This document shows, piece after piece, positions 56,644-64,000 of a stretch of DNA of 64,000 nt. The notes beneath the pieces were generated by a model, which searched no databases, had not been told where the DNA came from, and saw only the letters and a program-made list of their open reading frames with translations. Each line of letters opens with the position of its first letter. Within the stretch, counting starts at the first letter, position 1. Source of the DNA: Azospirillum thermophilum (GTDB lineage: Bacteria > Pseudomonadota > Alphaproteobacteria > Azospirillales > Azospirillaceae); contig NZ_CP029353.1 in the NCBI RefSeq assembly GCF_003130795.1, positions 1,875,501 to 1,939,500 on the forward strand, written 5' to 3'. The translations under genes were made by a program, and so were the position numbers.

Positions 56644-59590
56644 CCGCCTCCGACCTGCCCCTCTTCGCGGGCGACGACGACGAGATCGTCTTCGCGGCGG
56701 AGGAGTCCGCCGCCCCGTCCGCCACCGCGGCGACGGCGCCGCCCTGGACCATCATGGTGGTGGACGACGAGAGCGACGTGCATTCCATGACGGCGCTGCT
56801 GCTCGACGACGTCACCTTCATGGGACGCCGGCTCGACATCGTGAACGCCTACACCGCCTCGCAGGCGCAGACCGTCCTGCAGAGCCGCGCCGACATCGCC
56901 GTGGTCCTGCTCGACGTGGTGATGGAGGAGGACGATTCCGGCCTGAAGCTGGTCCGCTGGATCCGCGACGGGCTGGGCAACCGCGACATCCGCATCATCC
57001 TGCGCACCGGCCAGCCGGGGCAGGCGCCGCAGCGCGACGTGATCGTCGACTACGACATCAACGACTACAAGCCCAAGGCCGACCTGTCGGCGGAGGGGCT
57101 GTTCACCGCGGTCATCGCGGCGCTGCGCGCCTATGACCAGATCCAGTCGATCGAGACCAAGGTGGCCGAGCGCACGCGCGAGCTGCGCGAGAGCCGCGAG
57201 CAGATCAGCGCCATCCTCGAATCGAGCCCGGTCGGCGTGTGCGCCTATGACGGCGACGGCATCATCGTGCAGTGCAACGGCCGCCTCGTCACGCTGCTCG
57301 GCGTCCCCGCGCGCGGCTGCTCGGCGGCAGCATCGGCGAGCTGTTCGCCCCGGTGGACGACCAGCAGGACGAGCATCGCTGGCTGTTCTACCGCCGCCAG
57401 CTCCGCGACGCCGAGGTGCGGCTGTGCCGGGCCGACGGCTCCACCTTCTGGGCGCTGATGTCGGTGGAGCCGGCGGTGCTCGACGGGCGGGAGACCTATC
57501 TCGCCTGGATCTACGACATCACCCGCCGCAAGCTGGTCGAGCGCCAGATGGAGGTCGCCAAGGAGCAGGCCGAGCAGGCCACCAAGGCGAAGTCCGCCTT
57601 CCTCGCCACCATGAGCCACGAGATCCGCACGCCGATGAACGGGGTGCTCGGCATGCTCGGCATCCTGGAGCGCACCAGCCTCGACGCCCGGCAGCAGGAC
57701 ACCGTGGCGACGATGCGCGAGTCGGCGACCTCGCTGCTGCGCATCATCGACGACATCCTCGACTTCTCGAAGATCGAGGCGGGCAAGATGGACCTGGAGC
57801 AGGTGCCGATCTGCATCGCCGCGCTGGTCGAGGGGGTCGCCGAAACGCTGGCCCCCGCCGCGCGGGCCAAGGGGCTGGCGCTGATGACCTATGCCGACCC
57901 CGCCATCCCGCCGGCGCTGGTCGGCGATCCGGTGCGGCTGCGCCAGATCCTCTTCAACCTCGGCGGCAACGCCATCAAGTTCACCGAGCAGGGGCGCATC
58001 GTCATCCGCGCCTTCCTGCGCCGCATGCCGGCGGCGGCGCCCGCCCCGGGGCAGCGCGTGCTGCTGCGCATCGAGGTGACCGACACCGGCATCGGCATCG
58101 GGCAGGCCGCCTGCGACCGCCTGTTCGAGCCCTTCACCCAGGCCGAAAGCTCGACCGCCCGGCGCTTCGGCGGCACCGGGCTCGGCCTGTCGATCTGCCG
58201 CCGGCTGGCCGAGCTGATGGGCGGCGAGATCGGGGTGGACAGCCAGCCCGGCGCCGGCTCCACCTTCTGGGTGGACCTGTCACTCGACCTCGCCGCCGCG
58301 GCGCCGGGCGATCCCCCGCCGGTCCGGCTCGACGGGCTGACCGTGCTGGTCGGGCTGCCCGACGAGATGGAGCGCCGCTTCCTCGCGGCCTATCTCGCCG
58401 CGGCCGGCGCGCGGGTGCTGGCGGCCGGCACGCCCGCCGACCTCGCCACCCAGGGCCACATCGCGCAGGAGGCCGGCTGCCCGGCCGACCTGCTGGTGGT
58501 CGACCACAGCCTGCACGTCCCCGCCGCCGCCTGCGCTCCCCAGCTCCTCGGCCGCCGCGCCGGGGAGCCGCGGCTTCCCGTCGTGCTGCTCGCCGCCGAT
58601 GCCGCCGGATGCCGCCGCAGCGAGGGCGTCCAGCCGCTCGGCCGGCCGGTGCGCCGCGCCCCGCTGCTGCGCGCCGTCGCCACCGCCGCCGGCCGCCTCG
58701 CCCCCGATCCGGAGCCCTGCGATCCGGCCGGCGACGCGTCCGTCGGCGATCTCCCGCCCGCCGGGCCGCCCGCCCTGCCCGCATCCGGCCTGGACAGCGG
58801 CGACCTCGACAGGGCACACCAGGAAGGCCGCCTGATCCTGGTGGCGGAGGACAACCCGATCAACCGCAAGGTCCTGCTGATGCAGCTCCATTCCCTGGGC
58901 TACGCCGCCGAGCTGACCGCCGGCGGGGCGCAGGCGCTGGCCGCCCTCGACGGGCCGCGGCGCTATGCGATGCTGCTGACCGACGTGCAGATGCCGGAGA
59001 TCGACGGCTTCGAGCTGACCCGCCGCATCCGCAGCGCCGAACGGGAGGGCCGCCGCCGCGGCCGGCTGCCGATCATCGCCATCACCGCCAACGCCACCCG
59101 CACCGACATCGACGGCTACCGCGCCGCCGACATGGACGACGTGCTGAGCAAGCCGCTCGACCTCTCCCAGCTCGGCGAGACGCTCGCCCGCTGGATGCCG
59201 GCCCCCGCCGCCGCCCCGCCGGTGCCGGAGGACGGCCCGGCTCCGCTCGACCTCTCGGGCCTGCGGGCGCTGTGCGGCGACGACCCGGCGATGCTGGCGG
59301 AGCTGCTGGGCGATTTCGTCTCGATCAGCCGGGGCATCGTCGAGGGGCTGGCCGCGGCGCTGGCGGCCGGCGACCGGGCGCGGCTGAAGGCGGGCGCCCA
59401 CAACCTCAAGGGCTCCTCGCGCAACGCCGGCGCCGGGCCGCTGGCCGAGGCCGCCCGCGCGCTCGAATCCGCCGCCGAGGAGGCGCCTGCCGACCGTCTG
59501 GCCGCCCTGGTCGCGGCGATCGAGGCGGCGATGGCGGCGGTGGTCCGGGCGGCCGACCGGGCCACCGCCCAATCCGCCGCCGCATCATGA
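56640..59590 (+). pseudogene. hybrid histidine kinase: REC-PAS-HK-REC-Hpt (frameshifted)
   Basis: A protein of about 983 residues if one frame change is allowed. The N-terminal receiver is TIMVVDDESDVHS with VVLLDVVMEEDDSG and YKPKADL. A coiled linker and a PAS domain follow, then HisKA (ATMSHEIRTPMNGVLG), HATPase (FNLGGNAIKFTE, RFGGTGLGLSICRRL), a degenerate middle receiver (about 560-640), a full receiver (LVAEDNPINRKV, LLTDVQMPEIDGFE, SKPLD) and Hpt (AGAHNLKGSSRN). At 57305-57308 the C run is one short: CNGRLVTLLGVP should continue RARLLGGSIGELF. Overlaps of four bases with both neighbours suggest a functional operon and thus a consensus error. Confidence 0.85.
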
Positions 59591-61008
59591 GGACGCCGCT
59601 GCTCACCCGCCGCGCCGCCGTCACCGGCCTGCTCGGGGCCGGTCTGCTCGGGACCGGCGGCGCCCTGATCCCCGCCGCCGCCCAGGGACCGCAGCCGGCG
59701 ACGCAACAGGCGCCGCAGCAGGCCGCTCCCGGGGCGGCGCCCGCCGTCCCCCGGCTGGGGGAGGAGCTGACCCCCTTCGGCGCCGTGAGGGCCGGCAACC
59801 GGGCGCGCTCCATCCCGCCCTGGACCGGCGGCATGACCGCCCCGCCCAAGGGCTTCGTCGCCGGCCGGCACCCGGTGGATCCCTTCCTCGACGACGGCCG
59901 CTGGTTCACCGTCATGGCGGACGAGCTGGAGCGCTACCGCCCCCGCCTCTCCGCCGGGCTGCAGGCCCTGCTGCAGAAGTTTCCCGGCTTCGAGATCCCG
60001 ATCTTCCCGACCCGGCGCACCGCCGCGGCGCCGCAGGCGGTCTATGAGGCGAGCATCGCCAATGCCGGGCGGGCGAGGCTGGAGGCCAACGGGCTGGTGC
60101 TGAGCGGCGCGCAGGTCGGCGTTCCCTTCCCCATCCCGGCCGACGGGGCGCAGGCGATGTGGAACCATGTGCTGCGCTGGCGCGGGCTGTCGGCCAGCCG
60201 CACCACGCTGACCGCCCTGCCCTCCGACGCCGGCATCGCCACCTCGACCCTGCGCGAGGAGTTTCTGTCGCCCTACGCCGGCGACCGGCTGGCCGAGGCC
60301 GGCGGGCGGCCCCTGTTCTACCGCCGCACCCAGCTCGGCCCCGGCGAGGGGGTGGGCAACACGCTGCTGATCCAGGGCACGCTGGACCCGCTGCGCGCGG
60401 CGATCGCCGTCTGGTACCGCCAGGGCGAGCGCGGCCGGCCGCAGCGCGCCCCCGATTTCTCCTACGACACGCCCGACCCGGCGACCGGCGGCATCCGCAC
60501 CGCCGACATGCTGGACATGTTCAGCGGCGCCATGGACCGCTTCGACTTCACGCTGGTCACCCGGCGCGAGATGTATGTCCCCTACAACGCCTTCCGCATG
60601 AATGTCGGCGGCCTCGCCCCCGGCGACTTCCTGTGGCCGGGCCATCCCAACCCGCAGTTCCTGCGCTACGAGCTGCACCGCGTCTGGGTGGTCGACGCCA
60701 AGGCGAAGCCGGCCTTCCGCCATGCCCTGCCCGACCGGACCTATTACATGGACGAGGATTCCTGGCAGATCGTGATGGCGGAACATTACGACGCCAAGGG
60801 CGAGCTGGTCCGCTATGCCGAGGCGCACGGCGTGCCCTACGGCCAGGTGCCGGTCTTCGCCCCGGCGATGGAGATCACCTACGACCTGCCCGGCAACCGC
60901 TATGTCGTCAGCGGCATCGACAACACCCTGTCGCCGCCGGCCTTCGACAGGCTCCAGCTCCCCGCCGATTTCACGCCGGAGGCGCTGACGCGAAAAGGGC
61001 GGCGCTGA
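59587..61008 (+). CDS. Tat-exported DUF1329 protein
   Basis: A 473-residue protein. The start MRTPLLTRRAAVTGLLGAGL is a twin-arginine signal. A Gln/Pro/Ala linker follows, then the DUF1329 body (GAVRAGNRARSIPPWTGGMT near residue 60; FDFTLVTRREMYVPYNAFRM; TYYMDEDSWQIVMAEHYDAK). Relatives are periplasmic or outer-membrane-associated proteins of LolA/LolB-like fold. The ATG overlaps the hybrid-kinase stop (ATGA), unusual company for this family and hinting at a shared envelope function. Confidence 0.88.
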   Translation: MRTPLLTRRAAVTGLLGAGLLGTGGALIPAAAQGPQPATQQAPQQAAPGAAPAVPRLGEELTPFGAVRAGNRARSIPPWTGGMTAPPKGFVAGRHPVDPFLDDGRWFTVMADELERYRPRLSAGLQALLQKFPGFEIPIFPTRRTAAAPQAVYEASIANAGRARLEANGLVLSGAQVGVPFPIPADGAQAMWNHVLRWRGLSASRTTLTALPSDAGIATSTLREEFLSPYAGDRLAEAGGRPLFYRRTQLGPGEGVGNTLLIQGTLDPLRAAIAVWYRQGERGRPQRAPDFSYDTPDPATGGIRTADMLDMFSGAMDRFDFTLVTRREMYVPYNAFRMNVGGLAPGDFLWPGHPNPQFLRYELHRVWVVDAKAKPAFRHALPDRTYYMDEDSWQIVMAEHYDAKGELVRYAEAHGVPYGQVPVFAPAMEITYDLPGNRYVVSGIDNTLSPPAFDRLQLPADFTPEALTRKGRR

Positions 61009-61054
61009 CGCACCGCCCTTCCTGAACCGTCCGGGAGCGTTCCGCCCCCAGTCC

Positions 61055-61918
61055 TCACGCCGCCGTGGCGGAGAGCTTGCGGGCCTTGCTGTCGATCAGC
61101 CACCAGGCCCCGCGCGAGGCGACGGTGCACAGCCGGCCGTGGGGCTTCAGGCCGCAGGCCTTGAAGACCATGGCGATCGCCCGGTCGACATGCTTGGGCC
61201 GGTAGCGGCCATAGGCCCGGCGCTTGTAGGCGGCGTTGTAGGTCTTGCGGTCGTAGGCCGCGCTGACCGGCGCGTTGGCGGCGAAATAGGCATAGGCCAG
61301 CTCGTCGTCCTCCGACTCGCCGATGCGCGACAGCGCCACCTTCAGCCGCTGCAGCCTGTTCAGCCCCTCCACGCCGAGATACTTCTTGGCGTAGGTGTAG
61401 AAGATCTTGTAGTGGCGCAGCTCGTCGGCGGCGATGTTCTTGCAGATCAGCTTCAGCACCGGCTCGTCGGTCGAATCGCCGATGGCGGCGTAGTAGGAGC
61501 TGGTGCCGGTCTCGACGATGCAGCGCGCGATCATCTCGCCGGTGCGCGAGCCGCGGACCGAGCTGTCGAGCTCGATCGGCACGCGGTAGCCGGCACGGAA
61601 GCGTTCCACCGCCGCCTCGAAGTCGAAGCCCGGATCGACCAGCTCCGCCCAGCGGCCGAGCGCCCGGCCGTGCTGGACCTCCTCGACCGCCCAGCCGCGC
61701 GCGACCGCCTGGAATTCGGGATCGTCGTGGAAGACGTTGCAGAGATAGGCGGTGTAGTCGTCGGCGTTGAACTCGACGAGGGACGCGGCCTTGATCAGCG
61801 GAACGAGGTCCGGATCGACCTTGCCGTGGTCCAGCTTGTCCCAGGGAAGCTCCTCATACCGCCAATGCAACCGGACCGTGTCGTGAGCTGCGCCCTCAGC
61901 CATGTCTCCGCCAGCCAT
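61055..61918 (-). CDS. ferritin-like diiron protein
   Basis: A 287-residue helical protein. Carboxylate/His pairs typical of a diiron site are visible: EEVQHGRAL, CIVETGTSSYYAAI and IAADELRHYKIFY, giving E-x2-H twice as in rubrerythrin/acyl-ACP desaturase-like folds. Substrate unknown. Two consecutive ATGs (61918 and 61903) each follow GGCGGAGAC; the first was taken. A longer form from TTG 62065 would add 49 unlikely residues. It lies downstream of atpC on the same strand. Confidence 0.72.
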   Translation of the reverse strand: MAGGDMAEGAAHDTVRLHWRYEELPWDKLDHGKVDPDLVPLIKAASLVEFNADDYTAYLCNVFHDDPEFQAVARGWAVEEVQHGRALGRWAELVDPGFDFEAAVERFRAGYRVPIELDSSVRGSRTGEMIARCIVETGTSSYYAAIGDSTDEPVLKLICKNIAADELRHYKIFYTYAKKYLGVEGLNRLQRLKVALSRIGESEDDELAYAYFAANAPVSAAYDRKTYNAAYKRRAYGRYRPKHVDRAIAMVFKACGLKPHGRLCTVASRGAWWLIDSKARKLSATAA

Positions 61919-62130
61919 GTCTCCGCCGTGCTCCTGCTGCAAAAGGCCTTCGCCAAGAAAGGGATATGCCAGAAACGACAACGCGCCCCGTCGGTCGAAC
62001 CGGGAGGCGCGCGCCTTGGCTGTACTATTTAGACGGCGACAGGGGCGATGCAACGGATACCGCAACGGCTATGCTGAAAGGCCAGTCGTTGTTGCTGCAC
62101 TGCACCGCGGGCGTCGCCCGCCGGACCCCT

Positions 62131-62550
62131 TCAGTGCGCGGTGGCGCCGCCGCCGATGGCGTCGAGCTTGGCCCGGGCGACCGCCAGCTTGGCCTCGGCC
62201 GCGGCGCGGTCGGCGTCGCTCTTGGCGTCGTCCACATCCTCGGACAGGTCGCGGATCGCCTTCTCGACGTCGGCCCGGTTGATCTGGGACACCGGGACGG
62301 CGTCCTGCGCCAGAACGGTGCAGCGGCTCTCGGTCACCTCGGCGAAGCCGCCGGCGACGAACACGCGGTCGACGACGCGGTCGCCTTCATAGATGTCGAT
62401 CACGCCCGGACGGACCGTCGAGATCATCGGGGCGTGGCCGGCAAGCACACCGAAGTCGCCTTCCGAACCCGGCACCACGACCATGTCCACGGGCTGCGAG
62501 TTGAGCAGCTTTTCCGGCGAGACCAGCTCGAATTCGACTTTATCGGCCAT
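62131..62550 (-). CDS. atpC: F1F0 ATP synthase epsilon subunit
   Basis: A 139-residue central-stalk subunit that couples rotation and can inhibit ATP hydrolysis. FELVSPEKLLNSQPVDMVV, PGSEGDFGVLAGHAPMIS and RPGVIDIY are typical of the N-terminal beta-sandwich; the C-terminal helices are Ala/Asp-rich. It follows atpD by 88 bases, the standard order, and is the last ATP synthase gene. Confidence 0.97.
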   Translation of the reverse strand: MADKVEFELVSPEKLLNSQPVDMVVVPGSEGDFGVLAGHAPMISTVRPGVIDIYEGDRVVDRVFVAGGFAEVTESRCTVLAQDAVPVSQINRADVEKAIRDLSEDVDDAKSDADRAAAEAKLAVARAKLDAIGGGATAH

Positions 62551-62577
62551 GGGTTTCCTGGTGCCTCTTCATAAGAA

Positions 62578-62608
62578 CCCCCTCCCCCTTCGGCAGGGGG
62601 AGAGGGTG
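62578..62608 (-). other. C/G-rich stem-loop between atpD and atpC
   Basis: ACCCCCTCCCCC-TTCGGC-AGGGGGAGAGGG can form a stem of about ten pairs with a TTCGG loop. Such an element may set the atpD:atpC ratio by mRNA processing or stability, or be a dispersed palindrome. No T-run follows, so it is probably not a terminator. Confidence 0.5.
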
Positions 62609-62638
62609 TGCCTCACACGAACCGCTTCAGCCCGCCGG

Positions 62639-64000
<1,362 letters not shown>

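Noticed and set aside
62070..62130. Terminator after atpC (GCGGGCGTCGCCCGC)
   Set aside because: A hairpin is possible but no T-run follows on the minus strand.

Overview
This is a 64 kb, very GC-rich chromosomal window, almost certainly from an alphaproteobacterium of the Rhodospirillales (Azospirillum-like). Three things point there: a second, short GltX, the gene order rplU-rpmA-obgE-proB ... proA-nadD-rsfS-rlmH-gpmI-(M23 peptidase)-ctpA-DUF610-rppH ... atpC-atpD, and a large chemosensory operon. The species call is inference. No database search was possible.

Layout. 0-12.5 kb: glutamyl-tRNA synthetase 2, a proteasome-fold Ntn-hydrolase, a small membrane protein, an NAD synthetase whose glutaminase active site looks dead, an intact ISAs1-type insertion with a 10 bp target duplication, a serine hydrolase, a GT2/membrane glycosyltransferase pair and an EpmC-like protein. 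12.8-13.5 kb: a nine-repeat CRISPR array with no cas genes in view. 13.7-17.4 kb: SEC-C and YkgJ proteins, QueC, a frameshifted alpha/beta hydrolase, a RelE/ParE toxin-antitoxin pair and tRNA-Ser(CGA) with its terminator. 17.5-34.2 kb: the conserved housekeeping block (L21, L27, Obg, ProB, ProA, NadD, RsfS, RlmH, GpmI, EnvC-like, CtpA, DUF610, RppH). It is interrupted between proB and proA by a NERD protein, a HAD phosphatase, a TauE permease and a diheme cytochrome c.

34.4-61 kb: a signal-transduction island. One plus-strand run goes STAS, CheY, CheA, CheW, MCP, CheR, CheD, CheB and a soluble MCP-like protein carrying a CheZ-type motif. It continues with little spacing into an RsbV/RsbW/RsbU-like partner-switching cassette (STAS, ATPase, two REC-SpoIIE proteins). 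A CheC-CheY pair faces it, and a second STAS/ATPase/REC-SpoIIE cassette lies on the minus strand. A sensor kinase, a hybrid kinase and a Tat-exported DUF1329 protein follow with 4-base overlaps. My inference is that methyl-accepting input feeds CheA/CheY and, in parallel, a phosphatase/anti-sigma-type switch. 61-64 kb: a ferritin-like diiron protein, atpC and the 3' part of atpD.

Cautions. At least five genes, including gpmI and rppH, are broken by what looks like one missing C or G in a short homopolymer. Consensus errors are at least as likely as real pseudogenes. Start codons given here are chosen by ribosome-binding site and family fit. Gene functions come from recognising motifs and families by eye.
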